Below are positions 29,640 through 38,918 of a stretch of 64,000 nucleotides of DNA, piece after piece; position 1 is the stretch's first letter; each line of letters opens with the position of its first letter. The notes under the pieces were generated by a model. It was not told the origin of the DNA, did not search any database, and saw only the letters and a program-made list of their open reading frames with translations. The DNA lies in the NCBI RefSeq assembly GCF_036967205.1, contig NZ_CP146022.1:3596001-3660000 (forward strand), in the 5' to 3' direction. Position numbers and translations under genes: made by a program. Source of the DNA: Streptomyces sp. Q6 (GTDB taxonomy: Bacteria; Actinomycetota; Actinomycetes; Streptomycetales; Streptomycetaceae).

Positions 29640-30994
29640 GCGTTCACCTCCGTGCGGTGCTGGTCGGCCCAGACGGTGGAGCGGGCCGGGTCGAAGGGGC
29701 AGCCCTTGCCCGTGATGTGCTGCTCGTACTCGTCGCGGAAGTACCTGAGCGAGGAGAAGATCGGCGAGGCGGCGCCGTCGCCGAGGGCGCAGAACGACTT
29801 GCCGTTGATGTTGTCGGCGATGTCGTTGAGCTTGTCGAGGTCGTCCATCGAGCCCTTGCCGGCCTCGATGTCGCGCAGCAACTGCACGAGCCAGTACGTG
29901 CCTTCGCGGCAGGGCGTGCACTTGCCGCAGGACTCGTGGGCGTAGAACTCGGTCCACCGGGTGACGGCCCGCACGACGCAGGTCGTCTCGTCGAAGCACT
30001 GGAGGGCCTTGGTGCCGAGCATCGATCCTGCGGCGCCGACGCCCTCGTAGTCCAGCGGGACGTCGAGGTGTTCCTCGGTGAACATCGGGGTGGAACTGCC
30101 GCCCGGCGTCCAGAACTTGAGGCGGTGGCCGGGCCGCATGCCGCCGCTCATGTCGAGCAGCTGGCGCAGGGTGATGCCGAGCGGGGCCTCGTACTGGCCG
30201 GGCGAGGCGACATGGCCGCTGAGCGAGTACAGCGTGAAGCCCGGGGACTTCTCGCTGCCCATCGACTTGAACCAGTCCTTGCCGCGATGCAGGATCGCGG
30301 GAACCGAGGCGATGGACTCGACGTTGTTCACCACAGTGGGGCACGCGTAGAGGCCCGCGACGGCAGGGAAGGGGGGACGCAGTCGCGGCTGGCCACGGCG
30401 GCCTTCGAGCGAGTCCAGGAGTGCGGTCTCCTCACCACAGATGTACGCGCCCGCCCCGGCGTGCACGGTGAGTTCGAGGTTCAGACCGGACCCGAGGACG
30501 TTCTGCCCGAGGTAGCCCGCGGCGTACGCCTCGCGGACGGCCTCGTGCAACCGCCGTAGTACGGGGACGACTTCGCCGCGCAGGTAGATGAAGGCGTGCT
30601 CGGAACGGATCGCGTAGCAGGCGATCACGATGCCCTCGATGAGGCTGTGCGGGTTCGCGAAGAGGAGCGGGATGTCCTTGCAGGTCCCCGGCTCCGACTC
30701 GTCGGCGTTGACCACCAGATAATGCGGCTTGCCGTCTCCCTGCGGGATGAACTGCCACTTCATCCCCGTCGGGAACCCGGCGCCTCCGCGACCTCGCAGG
30801 CCCGAGTCCTTCACGTAGGCGATGAGGTCGTCCGGCGACATGGCGAGGGCCTTGCGCAGCCCCTCGTAGCCGTCGTGCCGGCGGTACACGTCGAGCGACC
30901 AGGACTCGTCCTCGTCCCAGAAGGCCGACAGGACCGGCGCGAGCAGCTTCTCCGGGCTGGTGTCGTTGTTCTCGATCTCGGCTGCCAAGGTCAT
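29636..30994 (-). CDS. nuoF: NADH-quinone oxidoreductase subunit F (NADH/FMN)
   Basis: A 452-residue catalytic subunit that oxidises NADH with [18 protein letters not shown] near residue 65 binds [26 protein letters not shown] contacts FMN, and [13 protein letters not shown] near residue 355 ligates a 4Fe-4S cluster together with a later Cys. Start ATG overlaps nuoE by 4 bp; a longer frame upstream is a shadow of nuoE. Confidence 0.97.
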   Translation of the reverse strand: MTLAAEIENNDTSPEKLLAPVLSAFWDEDESWSLDVYRRHDGYEGLRKALAMSPDDLIAYVKDSGLRGRGGAGFPTGMKWQFIPQGDGKPHYLVVNADESEPGTCKDIPLLFANPHSLIEGIVIACYAIRSEHAFIYLRGEVVPVLRRLHEAVREAYAAGYLGQNVLGSGLNLELTVHAGAGAYICGEETALLDSLEGRRGQPRLRPPFPAVAGLYACPTVVNNVESIASVPAILHRGKDWFKSMGSEKSPGFTLYSLSGHVASPGQYEAPLGITLRQLLDMSGGMRPGHRLKFWTPGGSSTPMFTEEHLDVPLDYEGVGAAGSMLGTKALQCFDETTCVVRAVTRWTEFYAHESCGKCTPCREGTYWLVQLLRDIEAGKGSMDDLDKLNDIADNINGKSFCALGDGAASPIFSSLRYFRDEYEQHITGKGCPFDPARSTVWADQHRTEVNA

Positions 30995-31854
30995 CACTCC
31001 CCCTCCTCGGCGGTCGGACCCGCGGGGTGCGCGGGGTCGGAGGCCGATGTGTCCTGCGGCGCGTCGTGCGAGCTGAGGTGCTCGGTGGGTGACGGCTCGT
31101 GGGCCGGTTCGCCCTTCGCCGCCTCGGCGCGCTGGTGGACCACGCGCGCGGGCGGCGTCTCGCCCTTGGCCAGGCGCAGACCGATCAGCGAGGCCGGGCC
31201 CGCGCTGCCGCTCGCTCCGACGGCGCCCTCGCGCTCGTCGGGGAACCCGGCCAGGATGCGCGCGGTCTCCTTGAAGGTGCACAAGGGGGCGCCGCGCGTG
31301 GGTGACACCTGCGTGCCCGCACGCAGGTCGTCGACGAGCTGCTTGGCGGTCTCGGGCGTCTGGTTGTCGAAGAACTCCCAGTTGACCATCACCACGGGAG
31401 CGAAATCACAAGCGGCGTTGCACTCGATGTGCTCCAGCGTGATCGCGCCGTCGTCCGTGGTGCCGTTGTTGCCGACGCCGAGGTGCTCCTGGAGCGACTC
31501 GAAGATGGCGTCGCCGCCCATCACCGCGCACAGCGTGTTGGTGCAGACGCCCACCTGGTAGTCGCCGCTCGGCTTGCGCCGGTACATCGTGTAGAAGGTC
31601 GCCACGGCCGTCACCTCGGCGGTGGTCAGGCCGAGCATGTCCGCGCAGAACTGCATGCCGGTGCGTGTGACGTGGCCTTCCTCGGACTGCACGAGGTGCA
31701 GCAGCGGAAGGAGCGCCGAGCGGGAGCCGGGGTAGCGGGAGATGACCTCCTTCGCGTCCGCCTCGAGTCGGGCTCGGACGTCGTCCGGGTAAGCGGGCGC
31801 GGGCAGTTGGGGCATGCCCAGGCTGACGCCCTGCTCCGAAGAACTGGTGGTCAC
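30994..31854 (-). CDS. nuoE: NADH-quinone oxidoreductase subunit E
   Basis: A 286-residue thioredoxin-like 2Fe-2S subunit. Cluster ligands are in [14 protein letters not shown] and [13 protein letters not shown] (C-x4-C and C-x3-C). The conserved part ends near residue 190; the final ~95 residues are rich in Ala, Glu, Pro and Ser and likely disordered, so the protein is much longer than E. coli NuoE (166). Start is GTG at 31854, sharing GTGA with the nuoD stop. Confidence 0.95.
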   Translation of the reverse strand: MTTSSSEQGVSLGMPQLPAPAYPDDVRARLEADAKEVISRYPGSRSALLPLLHLVQSEEGHVTRTGMQFCADMLGLTTAEVTAVATFYTMYRRKPSGDYQVGVCTNTLCAVMGGDAIFESLQEHLGVGNNGTTDDGAITLEHIECNAACDFAPVVMVNWEFFDNQTPETAKQLVDDLRAGTQVSPTRGAPLCTFKETARILAGFPDEREGAVGASGSAGPASLIGLRLAKGETPPARVVHQRAEAAKGEPAHEPSPTEHLSSHDAPQDTSASDPAHPAGPTAEEGE

Positions 31855-33173
31855 CGGTCGACGCCTCCCATCACGGGGTCGATGGACGCGACGGCGACGA
31901 TGACGTCGGCGACCTGGCCGCCCTCGCACATCGCCGCCATGGCCTGAAGGTTGGTGAAGGACGGGTCACGGAAGTGGACCCGGAAGGGGCGGGTGCCGCC
32001 GTCGGACACGGCGTGCACACCGAGCTCGCCCTTGGGCGACTCCACGGCCGCGTACGCCTGTCCCGGCGGGACGCGGAAGCCCTCGGTCACCAGCTTGAAG
32101 TGGTGGATGAGGGCCTCCATGGAGGTGCCCATGATGTTCTTGATGTGGTCGAGCGAGTTGCCGAGCCCGTCGGGCCCGAGGGCCAGTTGCGCGGGCCAGG
32201 CGATCTTCTTGTCGCCGACCATGACCGGGCCGGGCGCGAGCCGGTCCAGGCACTGCTCGACGATCCGCAGCGACTGGTGCATCTCCTCCAGGCGGATCAG
32301 GAAGCGCCCGTAGGAGTCGCAGGTGTCGGCGGTCGGGATCTCGAAGTCGTAGTTCTCGTAGCCGCAGTACGGCTGCGCCTTGCGCAGATCGTGGGGCAGT
32401 CCCGCGGAGCGCAGGATCGGTCCTGTGGCGCCGAGCGCCATGGAGCCGGCCAGGTCGAGGTAGCCGACGTCCTGCATACGGGCCTTGAAGATGGGGTTCC
32501 CGGTGGCGAGCTTGTCGTACTCGGGGAGGTTCTTCTTCATCTTCTTCACGAACTCGCGGATCTGGTCCACCGCGCCGGGCGGCAGGTCCTGGGCGAGCCC
32601 GCCGGGCCGGATGTACGCGTGGTTCATCCGCAGGCCGGTGATCAACTCGTAGATGTCGAGAATGAGTTCACGATCACGGAATCCGTAGATCATGATCGTG
32701 GTCGCGCCGAGTTCCATACCGCCGGTGGCGATGCAGACCAGGTGCGAGGACAACCGGTTCAGCTCCATGAGGAGCACGCGGATGATCGAGGCCCGGTCGG
32801 GGATCTCGTCCTCGATGCCGAGGAGCTTCTCGACCGCGAGGCAGTACGCCGTCTCGTTGAAGAACGGCGTCAGGTAGTCCATGCGCGTCACGAACGTGGT
32901 GCCCTGCGTCCACGTGCGGTACTCGAGGTTCTTCTCGATGCCCGTGTGCAGGTAGCCGATGCCGCAGCGGGCCTCGGTGACCGTCTCGCCGTCGATCTCC
33001 AGGATCAGGCGCAACACCCCGTGCGTGGACGGGTGTTGGGGTCCCATGTTGACGATGATGCGCTCGTCGTCGGACGTGACCGCGGACTGGACGACCTCGT
33101 CCCAGTCGCCACCGGTGACCGTGTACACGGTGCCTTCGGTGGTCGCGCGCGCAGTTGCGTGGGGAGTAGTCAT
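31851..33173 (-). CDS. nuoD: NADH-quinone oxidoreductase subunit D
   Basis: A 440-residue subunit homologous to NiFe-hydrogenase large subunits; with NuoB it forms the quinone-binding site. [20 protein letters not shown] is the N-terminal family signature (quinone-contacting His), and the C-terminus ends in the expected [11 protein letters not shown]. The start ATG overlaps the nuoC stop by 1 bp and the stop overlaps nuoE. Confidence 0.97.
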   Translation of the reverse strand: MTTPHATARATTEGTVYTVTGGDWDEVVQSAVTSDDERIIVNMGPQHPSTHGVLRLILEIDGETVTEARCGIGYLHTGIEKNLEYRTWTQGTTFVTRMDYLTPFFNETAYCLAVEKLLGIEDEIPDRASIIRVLLMELNRLSSHLVCIATGGMELGATTIMIYGFRDRELILDIYELITGLRMNHAYIRPGGLAQDLPPGAVDQIREFVKKMKKNLPEYDKLATGNPIFKARMQDVGYLDLAGSMALGATGPILRSAGLPHDLRKAQPYCGYENYDFEIPTADTCDSYGRFLIRLEEMHQSLRIVEQCLDRLAPGPVMVGDKKIAWPAQLALGPDGLGNSLDHIKNIMGTSMEALIHHFKLVTEGFRVPPGQAYAAVESPKGELGVHAVSDGGTRPFRVHFRDPSFTNLQAMAAMCEGGQVADVIVAVASIDPVMGGVDR

Positions 33174-33913
33174 CAGCTGTACGACCTCCGCTGGTCCGGA
33201 GCCGGGATCTGGGCGCCCTTGTACTCGACGGGGATGCCGCCGAGGGGGTAGTCCTTGCGCTGCGGGAAGCCCTGCCAGTCGTCCGGCATCATGATCCGCG
33301 TCAGCGCGGGGTGGCCGTCGAAGACGATGCCGAAGAAGTCGTACGCCTCGCGCTCGTGCCAGTCGTTCGTCGGGTACACGGTGACCAGGGACGGCACGTG
33401 CGGGTCCGTGTCGGGCAGGGAGACTTCGAGGCGGATCAGACGGTTGTGGGTGAGCGACCGCAGGTGGTAGACGGCGTGCAGCTCACGGCCCTTGTCCCCG
33501 GGGTAGTGCACCCCCGAGACGCCGGTGCAGAGCTCGAACCGCAGGGCCGGGTCGTCGCGCAGGGTCTGCGCGACGCGGACCAGGTGGTCGCGCTCGATGT
33601 GGAAGGTGAGCTCGCCCCGGTCGACGACCGTCTTGTCGATGGCGTTCTCGGGGACGAGGCCCTGTTCCTCCAGGGCTCCCTCCAGCTCGTCGGCGACCTC
33701 GTCGAACCAGCCGCCGTAGGGGCGGGCGGTCTCTCCGGGCAGCCGGATCGAGCGGACGAGGCCGCCGTAACCGGAGGTGTCCCCGCCGTTGTCGGCGCCG
33801 AACATGCCGCGCTGGACGCGGATCTCCTCGCCGCCCTCGCCGCGCTGCCCCGGAAGGTTGGAGGCGCTGAGGTCCTTCTCGGGATTGATCCCGTTGCTCT
33901 GGGCGTCGCTCAC
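33173..33913 (-). CDS. nuoC: NADH-quinone oxidoreductase subunit C
   Basis: A 246-residue peripheral subunit. The conserved region spans about 85-225, with [19 protein letters not shown] and [20 protein letters not shown], the NuoC signature. The first ~80 residues are polar and poorly conserved. GTG at 33913 overlaps the nuoB stop (GTGA), which fixes the start; longer frames upstream are shadows of nuoB. Confidence 0.95.
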   Translation of the reverse strand: MSDAQSNGINPEKDLSASNLPGQRGEGGEEIRVQRGMFGADNGGDTSGYGGLVRSIRLPGETARPYGGWFDEVADELEGALEEQGLVPENAIDKTVVDRGELTFHIERDHLVRVAQTLRDDPALRFELCTGVSGVHYPGDKGRELHAVYHLRSLTHNRLIRLEVSLPDTDPHVPSLVTVYPTNDWHEREAYDFFGIVFDGHPALTRIMMPDDWQGFPQRKDYPLGGIPVEYKGAQIPAPDQRRSYS

Positions 33914-34464
33914 CGCAGCAGCCCCTTCATCTCGATCGTCGGCAGCGCCTTGAGCGCCGCCTCCTCCGCCTCGCGGGCCGCCTCCTCGGCGTTCACGCCG
34001 AGCTTGGAGGACTGGATCTTCTGATGGAGCTTGAGAATCGCGTCCATCAGCATCTCGGGCCGGGGCGGGCAGCCGGGCAGATAGATGTCGACCGGGACGA
34101 CGTGGTCGACGCCCTGCACGATCGCGTAGTTGTTGAACATCCCGCCGGACGAGGCGCAGACGCCCATGGAGATGACCCACTTGGGGTTGGGCATCTGGTC
34201 GTAGACCTGGCGCAGGACGGGCGCCATCTTCTGGCTCACCCGGCCCGCGACGATCATCAGGTCCGCCTGGCGGGGCGATCCGCGGAAGACCTCCATGCCG
34301 AACCGCGCCAGGTCGTACCGGCCCGCGCCCGTCGTCATCATCTCGATGGCGCAGCACGCGAGCCCGAACGTGGCGGGAAAGACGGACGACTTGCGCACCC
34401 AGCCCGCGGCCTGCTCGACGGTGGTCAGCAGGAATCCGCTCGGCAGCTTTTCTTCGAGTCCCAT
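33910..34464 (-). CDS. nuoB: NADH-quinone oxidoreductase subunit B (cluster N2)
   Basis: A 184-residue subunit that carries cluster N2, the electron donor to quinone. [11 protein letters not shown] supplies the unusual adjacent Cys pair; later ligands are in [13 protein letters not shown] and PGCPPRPE. Starts 35 bp after nuoA. Length is typical. Confidence 0.97.
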   Translation of the reverse strand: MGLEEKLPSGFLLTTVEQAAGWVRKSSVFPATFGLACCAIEMMTTGAGRYDLARFGMEVFRGSPRQADLMIVAGRVSQKMAPVLRQVYDQMPNPKWVISMGVCASSGGMFNNYAIVQGVDHVVPVDIYLPGCPPRPEMLMDAILKLHQKIQSSKLGVNAEEAAREAEEAALKALPTIEMKGLLR

Positions 34465-34498
34465 TGCTCTCTGGCTCCTGTCGTCCCCTGTGCGGGGC

Positions 34499-34858
34499 TC
34501 AGTCCCATTCCAGGCCGCCGCGCCGCCACACGTACGCGTAGGCGACGAAGACGGTGAGCACGAAGAGCAGCATCTCCACGAGCCCGAAAACCCCCAGGGC
34601 GTCGAAGGTGACGGCCCAGGGGTAGAGGAAGACGATCTCGATGTCGAAGACGATGAAGAGCATCGCCGTCAGGTAGTACTTGATGGGGAAGCGCCCGCCG
34701 CCGGCCGGCGTGGGGGTCGGCTCGATACCGCACTCGTAGGCTTCGAGTTTGGCCCGGTTGTACCGCTTTGGACCGATAAGCGTGGCCATGACCACGGAGA
34801 AGATCGCAAAGCCTGCCCCGAGGGCTCCCAGTACGAGGATGGGCGCATACGCGTTCAC
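34499..34858 (-). CDS. nuoA: NADH-quinone oxidoreductase subunit A
   Basis: A 119-residue protein with three membrane helices. [20 protein letters not shown] and [20 protein letters not shown] are the family signatures containing the mobile loop Cys and the conserved acidic pair. It is the first gene of nuoA-N; the long upstream region contains a candidate Rex/Crp operator. Confidence 0.97.
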   Translation of the reverse strand: MNAYAPILVLGALGAGFAIFSVVMATLIGPKRYNRAKLEAYECGIEPTPTPAGGGRFPIKYYLTAMLFIVFDIEIVFLYPWAVTFDALGVFGLVEMLLFVLTVFVAYAYVWRRGGLEWD

Positions 34859-34951
34859 CGCTCCTCGCTCCTCTCAGTCGGCACTGACTGCTGGCGGTTG
34901 CACGGGCCCGCGACTCCCGCCCCTCCTGCAAACGGTCGAAGATCGCTTACA

Positions 34952-34967
34952 TGTGAAGCAGGTCACA
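34952..34967. promoter_or_regulatory. Candidate Rex or Crp operator upstream of nuoA
   Basis: The 16-mer TGTGAAGCAGGTCACA is a palindrome with 5-bp arms TGTGA/TCACA. It matches the Rex operator TGTGAA-N4-TTCACA at all but one position and also fits the GTG-N6-GNCAC pattern described for Streptomyces Crp. It lies about 95 bp upstream of the nuoA ATG. Confidence 0.6.
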
Positions 34968-35288
34968 AGCCCAACTGCCCCGCATCCTATGCCTGCCGCT
35001 CTGTGATCTGCGACACGGGGTACGCCAACTACTTTGTGATCTCCACCACCTGACGAAGGATCATGAAGTCGGATGAGCGGTGATCTTCACACTCGAAGCG
35101 CCTGAGTGATCACCAGAGGTGACAACTTGCCCGGTTACCGCAGGTCGGAGCCTCGTCGCACTATCAAGAGGGCCGCGCGACGGGCAAATTGGCGCTGGAC
35201 GCCTTTGGCTGATAGTGGACCTCGTTCACACATCAGAGGGAGAGGTGTGGACGGGAGTGGACGCCAGGGTCGCCCCCTAGGGGTTGAG

Positions 35289-35304
35289 TGTGACCTGCGT
35301 CACG
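35289..35304. promoter_or_regulatory. Candidate Crp-family site upstream of the NlpC/P60 gene
   Basis: TGTGACCTGCGTCACG fits GTG-N6-GNCAC exactly and is near-perfect for TGTGA-N6-TCACA. Its centre is about 72 bp upstream of the start point predicted from the promoter at 35332-35361, a spacing compatible with activation by a Crp-type protein. Confidence 0.6.
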
Positions 35305-35331
35305 TGCCAAGTAACCTGCCGGAAACCGGGC

Positions 35332-35361
35332 TTGGCCAACGGCCTCAACGAGTGGTAGGCC
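35332..35361 (+). promoter_or_regulatory. Predicted promoter of the NlpC/P60 gene
   Basis: TTGGCC (35332-35337), 18-bp spacer, TAGGCC (35356-35361); compatible with the major vegetative sigma factor. An alternative upstream is TTGGCG (35189-35194), 16 bp, GATAGT (35211-35216). Either implies an untranslated leader of at least 170 nt. Confidence 0.45.
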
Positions 35362-35362
35362 T

Positions 35363-35462
35363 CGGGCAATTCGGGCGTATTGCTGAAAACCCATGATCAC
35401 AGCGTTGATCGCCGGTGTCCGTATTGCCCGTTACGGCGTCAATAAGGGCCGTCGGTAACGGG
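35363..35462 (+). other. Structured leader of the NlpC/P60 mRNA
   Basis: Two inverted repeats: CGGGCAAT (35363-35370) with ATTGCCCG (35423-35430), and CCCGTTAC (35427-35434) with GTAACGGG (35455-35462). They share bases 35427-35430, so the two stems are mutually exclusive, as in a switch. No known riboswitch consensus could be matched by eye. No ribosome site is evident before the ATG. Confidence 0.45.
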
Positions 35463-35542
35463 ATTCACGCGGCGGCTTCACAACTGTGGCGCACCACACG
35501 TTTCTTGATGGGAACGGTGAAGCCCTGATAGCGGTTGTTCTC

Positions 35543-36355
35543 ATGTCCCACACCGCTCACATACCCAGCCACCGGAAGCCCCGCCGCAGCGCCTCGAAGA
35601 TGGCCCTGCGCGCAGGAGTTACCGGTGGCGTCCTCAGCACCCTGGCAGTCGCCGGTGCGTCCGGTGCGGCGAACGCGGCCGAGCCGGTGACGCAGACCAT
35701 CGAGCTGCCCACGCTCACCGCCGATCTGTCCACGCAGGTCGCCCAGTCCGCGGACGCCACCCAGCAGGCCGCGGCCAACTACCAGCTCCAGGCCGAGCGT
35801 GACGAGGCCTTCGCCAAGGCCGCCGACCAGGCCAAGAAGGACCAGCTCGCCGCCGAGAAGAAGGCGGAGGCCAAGAAGAAGGCCGAGGCCGCCGCCAAGG
35901 CGAAGGCCGAGCGCGAGGCGGCCGAGAAGGCCGCCGCGTCCCGCTCCAGCGAGCGCACCACGCTCGCCACGGCCACCGAGACCGCGGCCGCCCCGGCCAG
36001 CGGCTCCGTCGCGTCCGTCATCAGCTTCCTGAAGGCCCAGGTCGGCGACGCGTACGTGATGGGTGGCACCGGCCCCAACTCGTGGGACTGCTCCGGCCTC
36101 GTCCAGGCCGCGTTCAAGCAGGCCGGCGTCGACCTGCCGCGCACCTCGCAGGACCAGTCGGTCTCCGGCACCCCGGTCTCCCTGTCGAACGTCCAGGTCG
36201 GCGACGTCCTGTACTGGGGCGGCGCGGGCTCGGCGTACCACGTCGGTGTCTACATCGGTAACGGCCAGTACCTGGACGCCGCCAACCCCTCCAAGGGCGT
36301 GGTCATCCAGGACCTGTCCGGCTACCCGGCGAGCGGCGCGGTCCGCGTCCTCTGA
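35543..36355 (+). CDS. Secreted NlpC/P60 cell-wall hydrolase (C40 peptidase)
   Basis: A 270-residue exported protein. A basic N-terminus and hydrophobic segment (about 20-45) ending in GAANAAE form a signal peptide. Residues 75-135 are a Lys/Ala/Glu-rich coiled coil, then an NlpC/P60 domain at about 155-270 with catalytic Cys183 in NSWDCSGLVQAAF and His233 in AYHVGVYIG. It cleaves peptide cross-links in peptidoglycan, probably during growth or germination. ATG at 35543 begins the basic signal region. Divergent from nuoA; expression looks controlled by a Crp-like site and a structured leader. Confidence 0.93.
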   Translation: MSHTAHIPSHRKPRRSASKMALRAGVTGGVLSTLAVAGASGAANAAEPVTQTIELPTLTADLSTQVAQSADATQQAAANYQLQAERDEAFAKAADQAKKDQLAAEKKAEAKKKAEAAAKAKAEREAAEKAAASRSSERTTLATATETAAAPASGSVASVISFLKAQVGDAYVMGGTGPNSWDCSGLVQAAFKQAGVDLPRTSQDQSVSGTPVSLSNVQVGDVLYWGGAGSAYHVGVYIGNGQYLDAANPSKGVVIQDLSGYPASGAVRVL

Positions 36356-36373
36356 GGTCCCTGTGAACGGCCG

Positions 36374-36411
36374 AAGGGCCGCCGCTCCCGATGTCGGGAG
36401 CGGCGGCCCTT
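36374..36411. terminator. Strong hairpin terminator
   Basis: 18-bp perfect stem (36374-36391 with 36394-36411, arms begin AAGGGCCGCC and end GGCGGCCCTT) and a 2-nt loop, 18 nt after the NlpC/P60 stop. It can also stop the convergent ABM gene. Confidence 0.88.
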
Positions 36412-36497
36412 CCGCGTGAACGGGCCCGGCGTGGCGGGGCCGCGCCAGGAGGCACAGCAGGGGGTGGAGCCAGCCCGGCGGACTCAGCCCTGCGGAC

Positions 36498-36824
36498 TCA
36501 GCCCTGCGGGGTCAGCTCGCCCATCGGACCCCAACCCTCGTTCGGGATGTCGGCGTTGATGATCTCGGGGACCGAGGCGATGAGCGGAGCCATGGCCTCC
36601 AGGCCCGCCTTGAAGTGGTCCGAGCCGACGTGCGCGGCGCCCGCGTCAGCGTCCCGGAAGCCCTCCAGGAGGACGTACTGGTGGGGGTCCTCGACGCTGC
36701 GGGACCAGTCGAAGAAGAGGTTGCCCTCCTCGGCGCGGGTGGCGGCGGTGAACGCGGCCGTCTTCTCCAGCCAGGAGTCGGCGTACTCGGGTCGGGCGGT
36801 GAACTTCACGGCGATGAAAATCAT
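36498..36824 (-). CDS. Antibiotic biosynthesis monooxygenase (ABM/YgiN-like) domain protein
   Basis: A 108-residue ferredoxin-like dimeric alpha/beta barrel protein. MIFIAVKFTARPEYADSW and EEGNLFFDWSRSVEDPHQYV are characteristic of the ABM fold; the family includes cofactor-free quinol monooxygenases and heme-degrading enzymes. Closeness to the menaquinone reductase gene could hint at a quinol substrate but this is inference. ATG at 36824 precedes the first strand. Confidence 0.85.
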   Translation of the reverse strand: MIFIAVKFTARPEYADSWLEKTAAFTAATRAEEGNLFFDWSRSVEDPHQYVLLEGFRDADAGAAHVGSDHFKAGLEAMAPLIASVPEIINADIPNEGWGPMGELTPQG

Positions 36825-36925
36825 GCTTCCACCCTGCCTCCGGCCAGGCACGTCGGCCAAATCGGACCGCACGACGGGTACCCGGGGACACGAACCCGCC
36901 CGGCGGTGCCGGGCGGGCCGGGGCG

Positions 36926-38227
36926 TCACGCCTTCGGGGCGACCTTGCTCAGGCCGTTGATGATGCGGTCCATCGCGTCGCCGCCCGTCGGGTCGGTGAG
37001 GTTGGCCAGCATCTTCAGCGTGAACTTCATCAGGATCGGGTGGGTCAGACCGCGCTGCGTCGCGATCTTCATGACCTTCGGGTTGCCGATGAGCTTCACG
37101 AAGGCGCGGCCCAGCGTGTAGTAGCCGCCGTAGGTGTCCTTGAGGACCTGCGGGTAGCGCTGGAGGGCGAGTTCACGGCTGGCGTCGGTGGGGCGGGCGT
37201 GGGCCTGGACGATGACGTCGGCCGCGATCTGGCCGGACTCCATGGCGTACGCGATGCCCTCGCCGTTGAACGGGTTGACCAGGCCGCCCGCGTCGCCGAC
37301 CAGGAGCAGGCCCTTGGTGTAGTGCGGCTGGCGGTTGAAGGCCATCGGGAGAGCGGCGCCGCGGATCGGCATCGTCATGTTGTCCGGGGTGTAGCCCCAG
37401 TCCTCCGGCATCGACGCGCACCAGGCCTTGAGGACCTCGCGCCAGTCCAACTCCTTGAACGCCTTCGAGGAGTTGAGGATGCCCAGGCCGACGTTGGACG
37501 TGCCGTCGCCCATGCCGAAGATCCAGCCGTAACCGGGCAGCAGCCGGTCCTCGCCGGGCCCGCGCTTGTCCCACAGCTCCAGCCAGGACTCCAGGTAGTC
37601 GTCGTCGTGGCGGGGCGACGTGAAGTACGTACGGACGGCGACGCCCATCGGGCGGTCCTCGCGGCGGTGCAGGCCCATGGCGAGGGAGAGCCGGGTCGAG
37701 TTGCCGTCGGCGGCGACGACGAGCGGGGCGTGGAAGGTGACCTCGCGCTTGTCGCCGGTGTCGCCGAGCTTGGCGTTGACGCCCGTGATGCGGCCGGTGC
37801 GCTCGTCGATGATCGGGGCGCCGACGTTGCACTGCTCGTACAGCCGCGCGCCCGCCTTCTGCGCCTGCCGCGCGAGCTGCTCGTCGAAGTCGTCACGCTT
37901 GCGGACGAGACCGTAGTCCGGGTACGAGGCGAGGTCGGGCCAGTCGAGCTGGAGGCGGACGCCGCCGCCGATGATGCGCAGGCCCTTGTTGCGCAGCCAG
38001 CCCGCCTCCTCGGAGATGTCGATGCCCATGGAGACGAGCTGCTTGGTGGCGCGCGGGGTCAGGCCGTCACCGCAGACCTTCTCGCGGGGGAACGCCGTCT
38101 TCTCCAGGAGCAGGACGTCGAGGCCGGCCTTCGCCAGGTAGTAGGCGGTCGTCGAACCGGCAGGACCGGCCCCGACGACGATCACATCTGCGCTGTGCTC
38201 GGAGAGGGGCTTGGGCTGCTCGGTCAC
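36926..38227 (-). CDS. Geranylgeranyl-reductase-family flavoprotein (menaquinone reductase-like)
   Basis: A 433-residue FAD enzyme. ADVIVVGAGPAGSTTAYYLAK near residue 12 is the FAD-binding motif, PREKVCGDGLTPRA near 45 is the geranylgeranyl reductase signature, and LLVGDAGGLVNPFNGEGI near 300 is the second FAD contact. Family members hydrogenate isoprenoid double bonds. In Streptomyces, which make partially saturated menaquinones, the likely substrate is the menaquinone side chain (MenJ-like), supported by nearby menG, mqn and nuo genes. Which double bond is reduced is unknown. Confidence 0.9.
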   Translation of the reverse strand: MTEQPKPLSEHSADVIVVGAGPAGSTTAYYLAKAGLDVLLLEKTAFPREKVCGDGLTPRATKQLVSMGIDISEEAGWLRNKGLRIIGGGVRLQLDWPDLASYPDYGLVRKRDDFDEQLARQAQKAGARLYEQCNVGAPIIDERTGRITGVNAKLGDTGDKREVTFHAPLVVAADGNSTRLSLAMGLHRREDRPMGVAVRTYFTSPRHDDDYLESWLELWDKRGPGEDRLLPGYGWIFGMGDGTSNVGLGILNSSKAFKELDWREVLKAWCASMPEDWGYTPDNMTMPIRGAALPMAFNRQPHYTKGLLLVGDAGGLVNPFNGEGIAYAMESGQIAADVIVQAHARPTDASRELALQRYPQVLKDTYGGYYTLGRAFVKLIGNPKVMKIATQRGLTHPILMKFTLKMLANLTDPTGGDAMDRIINGLSKVAPKA

Positions 38228-38337
38228 GGCGGGTTCTCCCCAGACTCGAAAACGGTGGTCTCGAAAACGGTGTGCCGTCCGGCACGGACATGGGCAGTCT
38301 ATTCAGCGGCACCGATCTCCCAGCGAAGGGCCAGCCC

Positions 38338-38856
38338 ATGACCGACGTCGCCGATGTGTTCGTGCCGCCCTCCGTGCGGCTGCGGGTCCCCACCCATGAG
38401 GACGCGTTCGCCTGGCACCGGGTGTTCGACGACCCGGACGTCATGGAGTTCCACGGCGGCGCCTCGGCGGAGCTGTCGGTGTACGAGGAACTGACCGCGC
38501 GCCAGCGGCGGCACGACGCCGAGCACGGGTTCTGCCTGTGGACGATGACGAACGACGCGGGCGAGGTCATCGGCTTCACCGGCGCGCAGCCGTGGCCGGG
38601 CACCTGGGGCCCGGTCGGCGAGATCGAGATCGGCTGGCGGCTGGGCCGCGCGCACTGGGGTCAGGGGTACGCGACGGCCGCCGCGCACGCCACGCTGGAG
38701 CGGGTACGGGCGGCGGGCGTCGGCAGCGTCGTCGCGATGGTCGACGCGCGCAACGCGCGGTCGATCGCGGTGACCCGCCGCCTCGGCATGGATCTGGTGG
38801 AGACGTTCGTGACGCCGACCGGCAAGCAGGGCCACTGCTTCCGGTTGGTGCTGTAA
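38338..38856 (+). CDS. GNAT-family N-acetyltransferase
   Basis: A 172-residue acetyltransferase of the RimJ-like group. EIEIGWRLGRAHWGQGYATAA holds the acetyl-CoA-binding loop, and VDARNARSIAVTRRLGMDLV is the usual C-terminal block. The acceptor cannot be told from sequence. ATG at 38338 is chosen because it directly precedes the conserved part; in-frame ATGs at 38290 and 38272 are possible. Divergent from the menaquinone reductase gene. Confidence 0.87.
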   Translation: MTDVADVFVPPSVRLRVPTHEDAFAWHRVFDDPDVMEFHGGASAELSVYEELTARQRRHDAEHGFCLWTMTNDAGEVIGFTGAQPWPGTWGPVGEIEIGWRLGRAHWGQGYATAAAHATLERVRAAGVGSVVAMVDARNARSIAVTRRLGMDLVETFVTPTGKQGHCFRLVL

Positions 38857-38918
38857 CGCCGCTTCCGGCGCCGTCACCCCCGGGGCTACGCTTCCGGTAC
38901 CGCCTGGGGGTGACATCC

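Larger units (their letters stand above)
34859..35542. other. Long divergent regulatory region, no gene
   Basis: About 680 bp between nuoA and the NlpC/P60 gene with no convincing coding frame and clearly lower GC than its surroundings. It holds two palindromes of the TGTGA/TCAC type, a plausible plus-strand promoter, two inverted repeats in the presumed leader of the NlpC/P60 gene, and a palindrome CCCCTAGGGG at 35274-35283. Additional single TGTGA half-sites occur near 34992 and 35035. A five-codon-plus frame ATG...TGA at 35509-35529 could be a small upstream frame. Confidence 0.8.

Noticed and set aside
35100-35542. A ydaO-type c-di-AMP riboswitch before the NlpC/P60 gene
   Set aside because: The region is long and structured but I could not match the conserved ydaO sequence blocks by eye, so only a structured leader is reported.
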